Shown here: piece by piece, positions 44,108 through 53,285 of the stretch
Position numbering within the stretch: position 1 is the first letter of the stretch
Layout of the letters: the number at the start of each line of letters is the position of its first letter
Assembly: GCA_029259775.1 (NCBI GenBank)
Contig: JAJDEN010000053.1
Location: 1-64,000 of the forward strand
Length of the DNA: 64,000 bases
Reading direction: 5' to 3'
Origin: Planctomycetota bacterium
GTDB lineage: Bacteria; Planctomycetota; PLA2; JAEUHO01
Position numbers and translations under genes: made by a program
Notes under the pieces: model-generated
What the model was told of the DNA's origin: nothing
Databases searched by the model: none
The model's input: only the letters and a program-made list of their open reading frames with translations

Positions 44108-44812
44108 ATGACGAAGCACCTGCTGCTGGCCCTGCTGCTTCTGCCGGCCTGCGTCGCCGCAACCGGCTGCGGCCAAGAGCCCAGCAAGGCGGCCATGGAG
44201 GCCGAGACACCCCCGAACCCGTCCGCCACCGCGCCGCGCGACGCCACCCGGCTCCTTCGCTTCCTGCAGCGGCAAGGCGGCGAGCTGGCGGAGATCGAAG
44301 CGGCGCAGTTGGGCACCCTGCAGGTGGTGCGGATCTACACGGACTACGCGTCCGACGAGCTGGCGCTCCTCGAGGAGCTCCCTGCCCTGCGCGAGGTGAT
44401 GATCTGGCGTGACGGGGAGCGCTTTGCGCAGAAGCCGCTACGGCGCGCCCCGACGGACGACGATCTGCGGGTGCTCTCGCGGCTGACGCGCGTCCAAACG
44501 CTGCGCCTGGGAGGTTGGTCCGCTCCCTTCACCGACGCGGGACTCGCCCACCTCGTGGCGACACCGTCGCTCCGCCGGCTGGACCTGATCCAGGCCCAGG
44601 GCATCACGGACGAGGGCATGAAGCACGTGGCCGCCATGCCTGCCCTCGAGCGCTTGAACATCAGCACGACGAAGATCAGCGACAAGGGCCTCGCCCTCCT
44701 CCTCGGGGCGCCGCGCCTGGAACGGGTGACGTACGGGTGGGCTGCGGAATCGGCCCGCTGGCTCGCGGCGTTCCGGATGGCGCACCCCAACCCGACCTTC
44801 TCGATCGATTGA
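44108..44812 (+). CDS. Leucine-rich-repeat lipoprotein
   Basis: This 234-residue protein has a lipoprotein signal (lipobox-like ATGC near residue 21). Residues about 115-205 are RNI-type leucine-rich repeats (FTDAGLAHLVATPSLRRLDL, ITDEGMKHVAAMPALERLNI), a form frequent in planctomycetes. It probably binds a partner outside the cytoplasm. GGAGG lies 5-6 nt before the ATG. A much longer frame starting at 43100 is antisense to the selenoprotein gene and rejected. Confidence 0.78.
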   Translation: MTKHLLLALLLLPACVAATGCGQEPSKAAMEAETPPNPSATAPRDATRLLRFLQRQGGELAEIEAAQLGTLQVVRIYTDYASDELALLEELPALREVMIWRDGERFAQKPLRRAPTDDDLRVLSRLTRVQTLRLGGWSAPFTDAGLAHLVATPSLRRLDLIQAQGITDEGMKHVAAMPALERLNISTTKISDKGLALLLGAPRLERVTYGWAAESARWLAAFRMAHPNPTFSID

Positions 44813-44852
44813 TCGGCTAGGCTGTCCCGAGCGCGCAAGGGAGGAACGCATC

Positions 44853-45215
44853 ATGGCTGCCAGCAAGAAGGACCCCACCGAAGCGATCCGCGAGGCCGCG
44901 AGCCGCTTCCCCGACGTGGACACGGGGACGTCCTGCACGCAGGGTTCGTTCAAGGTGCGCAAGAAGGCGTTCCTCTTCATCGGCCCGCAAGGCGGACGCT
45001 TCAAGGCGATGTTCAAGCTCGACGCCTCGAGGCCCGCGGCCGAGGCCCTCGCCGCGCAGGAGCCGGACCGGTTCGAGGCGGGGTCGACGGCGTGGATCAC
45101 GGCGCGCTTCAGTGCCGAGAAGCCGCTGCCCAAGAAGCTCTGGTCGAAGTGGCTCAAGGAGAGCTACGGGCTGAGCACCGCGAAGGTCGCCCCCAAGAAG
45201 AAGCCCGCGAAGTAA
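44853..45215 (+). CDS. MmcQ/YjbR-family protein
   Basis: This 120-residue protein fits the MmcQ/YjbR double-wing fold: KVRKKAFLFIGPQGGRFKAMFKL followed by WLKESYGLSTAKV. The family is small and cytoplasmic, with DNA-binding suggested but the function not settled. GGGAGG precedes the ATG. The Lys-rich tail (APKKKPAK) is typical of this lineage's small proteins. It lies 40 bp after the LRR gene. Confidence 0.8.
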   Translation: MAASKKDPTEAIREAASRFPDVDTGTSCTQGSFKVRKKAFLFIGPQGGRFKAMFKLDASRPAAEALAAQEPDRFEAGSTAWITARFSAEKPLPKKLWSKWLKESYGLSTAKVAPKKKPAK

Positions 45216-45353
45216 AGGGCCGCGGAGCAGCCCCCCGCCGCGAAGCGGCCGCGGCTCCGGGTTCTCGATCCGTGCTGGACCCGGACCCCGGCCTGGAAGT
45301 CCATGAGGGGGCGTGAAGGGCGGAGATCGCTGACGTCGGGCGTCACGCCACCG

Positions 45354-45653
45354 CTACTTCGGGAGCTCGTAGGCCCCCATGTCCATGTCGGCGTTGCCGT
45401 CTCCGTCACCATCCACGCGTCGGGGCTGGCCTGAGAGGTCCAGCGGGCCTGCCCGCCAATGCGTCTCGTCGCCGCTGTGGCCGGACGGCGCACGCGGGTT
45501 GTCCGCCTGGAGGTAGGCCGGCGTGATGACGGCATCGATGCGAGCGTACCACGCCGCCTCCGAGATCCGGCCCGCGGCGAGGTCTCGCTCCGCGTCCGCG
45601 AGGAGACCTTGCGCCCGGTTCTTCGCGCGCTCGATCGACCCGTCGGACGCCAT
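45354..45653 (-). CDS. Short protein joined to a beta-helix-protein tail (chimera?)
   Basis: This 99-residue frame has a SHOCT-like helical start (AERDLAAGRISEAAWYARIDAVI). It ends in GQPRRVDGDGDGNADMDMGAYE, the very tail of right-handed beta-helix surface proteins. The combination suggests the end of a deleted larger gene fused to another small frame, or chance. No signal peptide. It lies between the MmcQ gene and the TPR-CHAT gene. Confidence 0.4.
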   Translation of the reverse strand: MASDGSIERAKNRAQGLLADAERDLAAGRISEAAWYARIDAVITPAYLQADNPRAPSGHSGDETHWRAGPLDLSGQPRRVDGDGDGNADMDMGAYELPK

Positions 45654-45795
45654 GCCGCGCCCCGCCCTACGGCACGACGCGGATCGTCTTCACGCCGCCG
45701 AGCACGTCGCGCGCGCGCGGCACCCACCACGCCAGCATGTCCCTCACCGCGGCGGGAAGATCCGACGGTCGCGAGCCGCGCATCTTCCCGGCACG

Positions 45796-48753
45796 CTAGT
45801 CCGGCAAGCCCCACAGGACCCAGGCGGCCCAGTAGTAGGGATGCTTCCACTGCGGCTGGGCGCGGATGTGCTCCTGGGCCTTCTGGAGTGCGGCGGCGGC
45901 GCTGAGGCCCTTGCCGTCCTTCGGGTTCCAGAGGTCGTAGAACTTGACCATGAGCGCACGCGTCGCGTCGTCATCCACCTTCCAGAGCGAGCAGATGACG
46001 CGCGGCGCCCCGGCAAACATGAAGGCGTGGGTCAGTCCGACGATCCCTTCGGTGCGGAACACCTTGCCCTTGCCGGTCTCGCACGCCGAGAGCACGACGA
46101 GGTCGGCTGCGAATCGGAGCTTGAAGATGTCGAGCCCGGTGAGGAAGCCGTCATCGGTTCCGTCCGGTGTGATGGCCAGCGCCGAGCGGCCCGGCTCCTC
46201 GGGATCGACGAGGCCGTGGCAGGCGAAGTGAATCGCCCGCCACCGTCCGTCCTCCGCGAGCGCTGCGCGGACGCGAGCTTCCGTCGCCTCGGCGCCTAGG
46301 AGACGCACGTCGCCCACCCTCTCGACCTCGACACGCGTCGCGGGTAGCTGGGAGAGCTTGCCCAGGAAGCCCGCTCGACTCCGCGGCCGACTCGTCGCCT
46401 TGGCGCGCGCGCTGTAGTCGGGATCCCCCACCGCCAACACGCGCTTGCCCGATGCCACGCGGCTACCAGCCAGGATCGAATGCGTCGTCGCGGACGGCAC
46501 GTAGGCGATCTCGCGGCCCGGAAGAAGCAGCCGGAACGGCACGTAGCCCAAACGCCCAATGGGCGAGATCAGGACGCGCTGTATGTCCGTGCCGAGCCCC
46601 AGCGGCGCGGCGACGAGCTTGCTGACAGTGGCCAGCGCGGCGGTCGCGTCGGTGCTCGGGTCGTCCAAGGCCAGCGCGGCGCAGGCCTTGTCGACCACGC
46701 TGACCTCGCCCAGGTCCACCATGCGCGCGCCCTCGCCCCACACGATGCAAGCGATCAGGCGCTCGTGACCGACGCTGCCCACGCTGCCGTGGCCGAAGCT
46801 CACGAACGCCTCGCCCGCGCCGAGCGCCTTGCGCAGCGATGCCACATCTTCCGTGACGCCCAGCGTCAGGGTGGCAGCGGCCCTGGCCTCCCGCTGGATC
46901 GTGAGTTCGACGGCGGTCACGGCTTCGGTTGCGACAGCCCACGCCTCGCGTGCGGCCTTGAGGGCACGCAGGTTGCGCCTGCTCACGGCCCTACGGTAGA
47001 CCTTGGCTGCGCCGCGCTCGGCGACACGCGCCGCATCGAGTCGCTCCTTGAGCGCGGAAGGAACGACAGCGGACTCGAGCTCGTCGCGCGTGCCGATCAT
47101 CTCGAGCAGGCTCCCGGCACGGCCCTGCTCCAGGAACCAGAGCAAGCCGTCCATGTCCCCGGACTGGGCGCTTGCTGTCACCCCGATCCCGAAGAGCCCC
47201 TCGTACGCATCGCGCATCGCCGCGCCCTCGCCCGACGCGAGGCCGCGGGACATGGCGACGGCGACCTCGACCCCGCGGCGCGCAAGCTTGGTGGCGTCGC
47301 TGGTCCGCTCCAGCCGCAGCAGGACGGTCGCGAGCCCGAGCAGGGCGCGCGCCTCCCCATCGGGGTCGGGATGCTTCTCGACCGCGGCGAGCGCAGCCTC
47401 GTAGACGGTGATGGCTTCCTCGTAGCGCGCGAGACGGGCGTGTGCCATGCCGATGTTGATCAGCGTGCCGGCCGCCCCGCCGTCATCACCGAGCTTGCGC
47501 TTGATCGCCAGCGCCTCCGTGAGTCCGGCGATGGCTTCCTCCATGCGACCGAGCGCGTAGTGGGCGCCTCCGATGTTGTGGAGCGTCGCGGCAACCGCGG
47601 AGGCGTCGCGAATCGCGCGCTGCTGCGGGAGAATCTCCTCGTAGACGGCAAGCGCGTCCTCGTAGCGGCCCACACGGAACAGGGCGAGCCCGAGGTTGCC
47701 GAGCGTGGCCATGATCTGGCGCGGCAGGCCCTGCTTGCGCTTGAGCGGCAGCGCCGCCTCCAGTTGCTTGATGGCCTTCTCGTAGGCCCCCATCATCAGG
47801 TGGATGACGCCGAGGAAGCCGCGGCAGTCCCCGACGCCACCGGGATCCGGAATCGACGCGTACGCCGCCATCGCCGCCTCGAGCGACGCGATCGCCGCCG
47901 GGAAGCGGCGCATCACACGCTGCAAGGAGCCCTGCTTCATCAGGGCGTTCGCGACGCCCCGGCGATCGCCGGCGGCCTCGGCGTCCCTGCGCACCGAGTC
48001 GAACCCTGCCAACGCGAGGTCCGGGCGTCCCATCTGAGCGTGCAGACCCGCCGCGTCCAGGCGTGACTCAAACTCCTGCTTGCGATTGCCGAGCGTGCGC
48101 GAGAGCTTGCCGCAGAGTTCCCAGGAGGTCTGGGCCTGCGCCCACATCCGCCCGTACGCCGCGCTCAGGCCGGCCTGCCGGTGCATGAAGTAGGCGCGCT
48201 TGAGCCAGCCGATCTTGTGCGCAGCCTCCGCGCCGGCGTTCAGCGCTTCGTAGCTCGGGGCGTACCGGCTGAGACCGCGCAGCGCCATGCCGTGGCCTTG
48301 GAACACCAGGATCCCGCGGAGGCTCCCCGGCGGCGCGGCCAGCGCGGCGGCGGCCTTGACCTCGCCCTCCGCATCGCCCGCCATGTGCGCCTTGCGCATC
48401 GCGTCGAACACGGCCACCGCCTTGGCATCGGCCTCCTTGCTCCGTCGACTGGTCACATGGGCCGGCAGCTTCTCGATCGCGGGGCGCGGCGCGGCCCGCG
48501 CGAACGCCTCGGCGTCGTCGTGCGCATCGTCATCGCAGAGGAGGTCCGCCACCATCCACGGGTCGGGCTGGTCCTTCGACGCCAATGCCTTGAGCGCCGT
48601 CGCATCCTTGGCTTGGATGGCCGCCCGCACGAGCGCCGCGACGTCCTTGGCCCTGACGACCTTGGGGGGCGCTTTCGTGGCCGGGGGCTCCTCGGCTCCG
48701 GCGTGGGCCGGGCCGAGCAGCAGACACAGGACGACGACCAGCGATGTACGCAT
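45796..48753 (-). CDS. Secreted TPR-CHAT protein (caspase-like peptidase)
   Basis: This 985-residue protein has a signal peptide (hydrophobic core about 3-16). TPR repeats run from about 110 to 500 (YEDALAVYEEILPQQRAI, MEEAIAGLTEALAIKRKLG). A CHAT domain occupies about 675-985, with the caspase-type dyad His in IHFACHGLVD and Cys in VVLSACETGKG. CHAT proteins are clan CD-type proteases often controlled by TPR sensing. The export signal is unusual for a defence CHAT. The start at 48753 has GGGAGA upstream; 48918 would add an Arg-rich stretch. Confidence 0.88.
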   Translation of the reverse strand: MRTSLVVVLCLLLGPAHAGAEEPPATKAPPKVVRAKDVAALVRAAIQAKDATALKALASKDQPDPWMVADLLCDDDAHDDAEAFARAAPRPAIEKLPAHVTSRRSKEADAKAVAVFDAMRKAHMAGDAEGEVKAAAALAAPPGSLRGILVFQGHGMALRGLSRYAPSYEALNAGAEAAHKIGWLKRAYFMHRQAGLSAAYGRMWAQAQTSWELCGKLSRTLGNRKQEFESRLDAAGLHAQMGRPDLALAGFDSVRRDAEAAGDRRGVANALMKQGSLQRVMRRFPAAIASLEAAMAAYASIPDPGGVGDCRGFLGVIHLMMGAYEKAIKQLEAALPLKRKQGLPRQIMATLGNLGLALFRVGRYEDALAVYEEILPQQRAIRDASAVAATLHNIGGAHYALGRMEEAIAGLTEALAIKRKLGDDGGAAGTLINIGMAHARLARYEEAITVYEAALAAVEKHPDPDGEARALLGLATVLLRLERTSDATKLARRGVEVAVAMSRGLASGEGAAMRDAYEGLFGIGVTASAQSGDMDGLLWFLEQGRAGSLLEMIGTRDELESAVVPSALKERLDAARVAERGAAKVYRRAVSRRNLRALKAAREAWAVATEAVTAVELTIQREARAAATLTLGVTEDVASLRKALGAGEAFVSFGHGSVGSVGHERLIACIVWGEGARMVDLGEVSVVDKACAALALDDPSTDATAALATVSKLVAAPLGLGTDIQRVLISPIGRLGYVPFRLLLPGREIAYVPSATTHSILAGSRVASGKRVLAVGDPDYSARAKATSRPRSRAGFLGKLSQLPATRVEVERVGDVRLLGAEATEARVRAALAEDGRWRAIHFACHGLVDPEEPGRSALAITPDGTDDGFLTGLDIFKLRFAADLVVLSACETGKGKVFRTEGIVGLTHAFMFAGAPRVICSLWKVDDDATRALMVKFYDLWNPKDGKGLSAAAALQKAQEHIRAQPQWKHPYYWAAWVLWGLPD

Positions 48754-48992
48754 GCTTCTCCCGGGGCAGGCGATCTGCCTCGGGCATTCCAGTCCTCCGA
48801 CGCGCGGGATGCAAGCGGGTACGCGCTTTCGAGGCCGTCGCCTTCCGCCCGTGCACCCACGAGCACAAGGAGCCGGCCCCTGGGCTCCCGGAACGCGCCT
48901 GCCGCGAGGCCAGCGCACGAATGCGAGGCGGCCACCCGGCCCCCATTCCTGGGCGCCGCGGCGCCGTCCCGGGCCGCACGTACCGTGACGCC

Positions 48993-50231
48993 ATGCCGAA
49001 GCCGAAGGCCATGCGCCACCATCTCGTCGATAGCCGCCTCGGTCGCTCCGGGGACGACCCGATCTTTGCGCTCAATCACGAGGCGAACGCCCGCTTGGCG
49101 GCGGGCGAGGACGTGCTGAACGCAACGCTCGGCGCCCTGCTCGACGACGATGGTCGCTTGGCCATCTTACCGACGGCAGCACGCGCCGTGTCTGAGGTCG
49201 GGCCACAAGACTGGGCCGCCTACGCCCCCATCGGAGGCTTGGCGCCGTTCCTGCAAGCCGTCATCGCCGATGTCTTCGTGGACATCCCTGAGTTGGCCGA
49301 CCAGGCCATCGCCGTGGCGAGTCCGGGCGGGTCGGGTGCGCTGCGCCACGCCATCGCCACCTTCCTCGAGCCCGGCCAGGCCCTGCTCACCACCGATTTC
49401 TTCTGGGGCCCGTACCAGACACTGGCCGACGAGAACGAGCGCCGCGTCAGGACCTTCACGATGTTCGCTTCGAAGGACTCGCTGGATCTCGCAGCCCTCG
49501 ACGCCGCAATGCAGACGTCGATCGCCGAGCAGGGCCGCGTCTTGCTCATTCTCAACGACCCCTGCCACAACCCGTCCGGCTACAGCATGAGCAGCGCGGA
49601 CTGGGACGGCGTGGTCGAGATCGTCACGCGCCATGCGTCGTCGGCTCCGGTGACGGTCGTGCTCGACAATGCCTACGCGGCCTACGGACCGCCGGACGCC
49701 ATGGCGACAGCGATGCGCTCCCTCGCGGCGCTGGCGGGGCACGCCCTCGTATTGATCGCGTGGTCCGCCTCGAAGAGTTTCACCCACTACGGTCTGCGCG
49801 TCGGGGCGCTCGTTGCGTTGGCGCCGGACGCCGACGAACGCGCTGCCATCGAGGCCGCCCTCACGTACGCGTGCCGCGGGACATGGTCCAACTGCAATCG
49901 CGGCGGCATGGTAGCCGTGACGCGTTTGCTCACCGACCCTGAGCTTCGCAAGGCCGTCGATAGCGAACGCGAGGAGTTGATCCGTCTCCTCGGCGACCGC
50001 GTGGATGTCTTCAACGACGTCGCCGGCGCCGCGGGCCTCGCCTACCCGCGCTACGCCGGTGGGTTCTTCACGACCGTGTTCGCCGAGGACGCGGCACGGT
50101 CGGCGCGCCGTATGCGGGACGAGGGGGTCTACGTCGTCCCCATTCGGGGCGCGCTGCGCCTGGGGATCTGCGCGCTGCGCGCAGCCGACATTCCGCGCGC
50201 CGTCGAGACCATGGCCCGCGCCCTCGGCTAG
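48993..50231 (+). CDS. PLP-dependent aminotransferase, class I/II
   Basis: This 412-residue protein has the fold-type I aminotransferase signatures: NDPCHNPSGY (Asn for the substrate carboxylate), an Asp in LDNAYAAYG, and SASKSFTHYGLRVGALVALAPD, in which Lys is the PLP Schiff base. It resembles aspartate/aromatic transferases. The start may be 48993 or 49011; longer frames to 48744 include the divergent CHAT leader. It is separated from the CHAT gene by 239 bp. Substrate is not determined. Confidence 0.88.
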   Translation: MPKPKAMRHHLVDSRLGRSGDDPIFALNHEANARLAAGEDVLNATLGALLDDDGRLAILPTAARAVSEVGPQDWAAYAPIGGLAPFLQAVIADVFVDIPELADQAIAVASPGGSGALRHAIATFLEPGQALLTTDFFWGPYQTLADENERRVRTFTMFASKDSLDLAALDAAMQTSIAEQGRVLLILNDPCHNPSGYSMSSADWDGVVEIVTRHASSAPVTVVLDNAYAAYGPPDAMATAMRSLAALAGHALVLIAWSASKSFTHYGLRVGALVALAPDADERAAIEAALTYACRGTWSNCNRGGMVAVTRLLTDPELRKAVDSEREELIRLLGDRVDVFNDVAGAAGLAYPRYAGGFFTTVFAEDAARSARRMRDEGVYVVPIRGALRLGICALRAADIPRAVETMARALG

Positions 50232-50280
50232 GTTCGCGCCCTGGCTCGAGGCAGGCTGCGCTGCTGCGCCTCCGGCCCCC

Positions 50281-50556
50281 TTGCGCACCACCTTCGAGGA
50301 GTCCACGCCGATCAGCCCTATGACGCGGCGCAGCAAGGTTCGCAAAGGCAAGCTGCCGGGGGTCTTTCGCGATGTGTGGACGTTCTGCATCGAAGGCACG
50401 ACGAACAAGGGGCGTTGGACGCGCGTCCACCGCTACGACTTCACGACGAATGAAGGCGATCGCACGTTCAACCTCCGCGTGACGGAACACCAGAAGGAGT
50501 CGGAGCCGGATCCCGTGTTCGACGTTGTCATCCAGAGCCTGCGGCTGAAGAAGTAG
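50281..50556 (+). CDS. Small protein, possibly 3' remnant of a lipoprotein gene
   Basis: A 91-residue frame from TTG 50281 (or ATG 50320) has an orderly C-terminal half (FRDVWTFCIEG, YDFTTNEGDRTFNLRV, FDVVIQSLRLKK), like the end of a DUF1795/PsbP-type domain. The preceding codons read as a lipobox-like segment but no signal peptide exists in frame. It may be a 5'-truncated gene. Just after the aminotransferase gene. Confidence 0.45.
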   Translation: MRTTFEESTPISPMTRRSKVRKGKLPGVFRDVWTFCIEGTTNKGRWTRVHRYDFTTNEGDRTFNLRVTEHQKESEPDPVFDVVIQSLRLKK

Positions 50557-50621
50557 CGGGGCCGGCGAGGCTGCGACGGGCGAGCGGTCTTCCGTGAGGC
50601 CCGCTGCTAGCATGGCCTGTT

Positions 50622-51416
50622 GTGACGAACGACGCCGACGGCCACCAGGAGACAAGCTCAGGTCCTGGCTTGGTCTTCGTCTTCTTGCTGGCGGCCGTCC
50701 TGCTCGCTTGTTTCGGCCTCTCGCAGGACGTCCCCCACGGTGCCACGGACGGCCTCGCTCAGTCGGAAACGAACGAGGCAATCGCGCTCTCCGTCTACGT
50801 CTTCGCCCTGGGCATCGCCGTCGCGGTCTTCCAAGCCCCGCCCCCCGTCGTGGAGGCCGAGGTGCTCGACACACCGCTCTGCGGTCATTGCGTGCGCCCC
50901 GTTCGGGACGGCGTCCATTTCTGTCCGCGCTGCTCGGCTCCACGGACGGTGTTCGCGGCCACGGCCAACTACGAAAGCGTGTTCGCACAGGCATGGATCT
51001 TCGGGAAGGCGATCAAGCATCCCAAGAGGATGCTGCACGTCATCGGCATGGCAACGGTCACCGGCCCCGCCCTGCTCACCGTGCCGCTCCTGCTGATCGC
51101 GGGCGGTGTGCTATCGGGCGGCTCCTACGGCCTCACGTGGGTGGACCTCGCGGGGCTCGCGGCCATGGCGGCGTTGTTCTACGTCTACGGGCTGATGATG
51201 CTCTACTGCTGGCGCAACTGGCGCAGCTTCCAGCAGGAGCCTGAGCTTGCGCCGCCCGAGGCGGGGTACGGCAGCCCTCCGTGGTGGACCTACGACGTCG
51301 CGTGGACGCTTCATGCAGACATCGACGGGCTCGATCCAGCGACGGATCCGGACTCCGCCCCCCGCGACGAGACCAGCGACGAGACCAGCGACGAACCCGA
51401 CGGTGAATCGTACTGA
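50622..51416 (+). CDS. Membrane protein with CxxC zinc-ribbon
   Basis: This 264-residue protein starts with GTG and has helices at about 15-33 and 50-68. A zinc-ribbon comes next (LCGHCVRPVRDGVHFCPRC, about 86-104), then two more helices at 145-165 and 175-195, and an acidic tail rich in Asp/Glu/Ser repeats (DETSDETSDEP). It may tether a protein to the membrane. No family was recognised. Followed by a 226-bp gap before the DUF4234 gene. Confidence 0.7.
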   Translation: MTNDADGHQETSSGPGLVFVFLLAAVLLACFGLSQDVPHGATDGLAQSETNEAIALSVYVFALGIAVAVFQAPPPVVEAEVLDTPLCGHCVRPVRDGVHFCPRCSAPRTVFAATANYESVFAQAWIFGKAIKHPKRMLHVIGMATVTGPALLTVPLLLIAGGVLSGGSYGLTWVDLAGLAAMAALFYVYGLMMLYCWRNWRSFQQEPELAPPEAGYGSPPWWTYDVAWTLHADIDGLDPATDPDSAPRDETSDETSDEPDGESY

Positions 51417-51642
51417 GCACGGAAGCTCACTCGGTACGCCCCGCATTCATCGAAGTAGGCGGCCACGCGCAGCCGGCGTGATCGGACGCGACATCCCTCA
51501 CCCGCTCGGCGCGAAGAGCATGGCGGCCTGAGCGTGGCGTCCTTTCCACGCGCGTCCGGACCCTGGCCCTTTCCCTCCACGCCCGAACCGGATAGCCTAC
51601 GCGCCAACATCAGGGCCGGGTGTGGCCCCAGGAGCTCGTGCC

Positions 51643-51945
51643 TTGAAGAAGCGGTCCCCCATCCTCGTATTCATTTTCAGCATCATCACCTTCGGCATCT
51701 ACGCGCTCGTCTGGTACGTCAAGACGAAGAACGAGATGAACCGAGGAGGGGCCCAGATCCCCACGGCATGGTTGCTGATCATTCCCATCGTGAGCATCTG
51801 GTGGGTGTGGAAGTACTGCGAGGGTGTCGAGAAGACGACGAACAAGGACATGTCCGGCCCCGTCGCGTTCATCTTGCTCTTCGTGCTGAGCATCATCGGG
51901 ATGGCGATCATCCAGACGAGCTTCAACAAGGTCGCCACGAGCTGA
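51643..51945 (+). CDS. DUF4234-family small membrane protein
   Basis: This 100-residue protein has KKRSPILVFIFSIITFGIYALVWY at the N-terminus, a hallmark of DUF4234 (two-helix hairpin with an aromatic loop), and a second helical pair later. TTG at 51643 is preferred because AGGAG lies 8 nt upstream; GTG at 51622 adds seven residues. The function of DUF4234 is unknown. Confidence 0.75.
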   Translation: MKKRSPILVFIFSIITFGIYALVWYVKTKNEMNRGGAQIPTAWLLIIPIVSIWWVWKYCEGVEKTTNKDMSGPVAFILLFVLSIIGMAIIQTSFNKVATS

Positions 51946-51996
51946 CGGACGCGCTCGGCGCGGCGTGCCTCGGAACCACGTGGCCGACGCTCGCTT

Positions 51997-52368
51997 CTAG
52001 GAGGTCGTGACCACCTTCGCAGCGGTGAGGATCTCGATCCTCAGCTCGGACGGGAAGTCGGGCCAGACCAGCTTGCCGGTCACCTCGACCTGATCGCCCT
52101 TCCGCCACGACGTCACCTCGGTGACCGTGTCGCCCATGGATCGTCCATGGACACGAACCAAGGGACACGTCAGGACCTCACCCTCGATGGCGAGGAGCAC
52201 GGTCAACTCCTCGTTCCGACCGGTCACGTCCTCGACAGCCCCCTCGGCCGTCACGGCTTTCTCGTGGAAGCTCCGCGCAAAGGCGTCCTTGGTCATCGTG
52301 GTTGCGCCGGCATCGTCGCGCATCTCACGGCGCTGGATCCAGATCGCAGAGAGTTCGAGCGTGTTCAT
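51997..52368 (-). CDS. Small OB-fold-like protein
   Basis: This 123-residue protein has strands in an order like an OB-fold (LTVLLAIEGEVLTCPLVRVHG, GDQVEVTGKLVWPDF). The start at 52368 has GGAGG 5 nt upstream; the longer 52458 form adds 30 residues without a ribosome site. No catalytic motif. Function unknown; OB-fold is inferred from pattern only. Confidence 0.6.
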   Translation of the reverse strand: MNTLELSAIWIQRREMRDDAGATTMTKDAFARSFHEKAVTAEGAVEDVTGRNEELTVLLAIEGEVLTCPLVRVHGRSMGDTVTEVTSWRKGDQVEVTGKLVWPDFPSELRIEILTAAKVVTTS

Positions 52369-52492
52369 CCGATCCTCCTTCACCGCCGCCGGCACAAGCG
52401 TCACGAGGACACAGTGTGGCACGGCGAGCAACGCCCACGCTTTCCGGGGGGCAGACAAGCTTCCAGGAAGGGAGTCGTCGTCGGGCTCGGGC

Positions 52493-52954
52493 CTACCGCG
52501 GCTCGCCGCGACGCCGGGAGCCGGCCATGGAAGGGTTGCGTCGATACGGCGTCATCCAGTCCGTCGCACCGACGCCCCGCAACAAGGCGCCCAGCGCGCC
52601 GAACCCGAGGACCCAGTGGAACTCCTTGGCCGACGCGAAGCCCCAGATCAGGTGCGCGAGACAGGTCATCGGAACGATCACGAGGAGGATGGCCAGGGTC
52701 ACGAGCAGGTAGGGGATCCAGCCTGCCCACTGGTGTCGCTGCGTGACTCTCCAACTCATGACGACACCTGCTGCGACGCCCCCCACCATCGGGATCAGGG
52801 GAGACATCCTGGTCGGCACAGGACCGCGGACGTCCACCTGCAGAGCGATCGCCAGCGCGATGGCCCAGAAGAGCGCACCCCAGGGGGCCCGTGCCCTCAC
52901 GTGCCGGTAGATGTCCTTGGCACCGATCAGCGGCGTCCAGGCATCGTGGCTCAT
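52493..52954 (-). CDS. Small four-helix membrane protein
   Basis: This 153-residue protein has hydrophobic segments at about 25-40, 50-68, 80-105 and 118-130 with short loops and a basic C-terminus. No recognised family. The run is flanked by other small membrane and zinc-ribbon genes. Confidence 0.6.
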   Translation of the reverse strand: MSHDAWTPLIGAKDIYRHVRARAPWGALFWAIALAIALQVDVRGPVPTRMSPLIPMVGGVAAGVVMSWRVTQRHQWAGWIPYLLVTLAILLVIVPMTCLAHLIWGFASAKEFHWVLGFGALGALLRGVGATDWMTPYRRNPSMAGSRRRGEPR

Positions 52955-53018
52955 GCGTCGAGCCTACCCCGCGAACCGGGCGCGGAAGCCGATCCGGGCG
53001 TACGGCGTCCGGTGCTCG

Positions 53019-53285
53019 CTAGAAGAGGCGCGAGATCATCCAGATCAGCAGCGCGCCGCCGAGAGCCGTCAGGACGGCCCCACCTACACCCCAGGAGCTC
53101 GCGGCCCCCGCGACGCTCAGCACCCAGATCACGAGCGCGCCGAACTGCAGAACGCGCCACATCGGATCGCGCAAGCCTGCAACGGCGACGGCCTTCCCGC
53201 ACTGGGGGCAGTTCGTGAAACCCCCAGCCAACTTCGCGTCGGCCGTGAAGAGGAATCTGCAGTCACAGCGCACCGGGATGCTCAA
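53019..53285 (-). CDS. Zinc-ribbon membrane protein, coupled to the scramblase-like gene
   Basis: This 88-residue protein has a zinc-ribbon (CDC near residue 8 and CPQC near 28) followed by two membrane helices. TTG at 53285 overlaps the upstream stop as TTGA, so it is translationally coupled. Longer frames upstream are antisense-like and Arg-rich. Function unknown. Confidence 0.6.
   Translation of the reverse strand: MSIPVRCDCRFLFTADAKLAGGFTNCPQCGKAVAVAGLRDPMWRVLQFGALVIWVLSVAGAASSWGVGGAVLTALGGALLIWMISRLF

Noticed and set aside
45667-45783. A 38-codon minus-strand frame just after the CHAT gene
   Set aside because: Only a short Val-rich tail with a close but weak ribosome site; no homology and no independent support, so it may be a gene remnant or chance.
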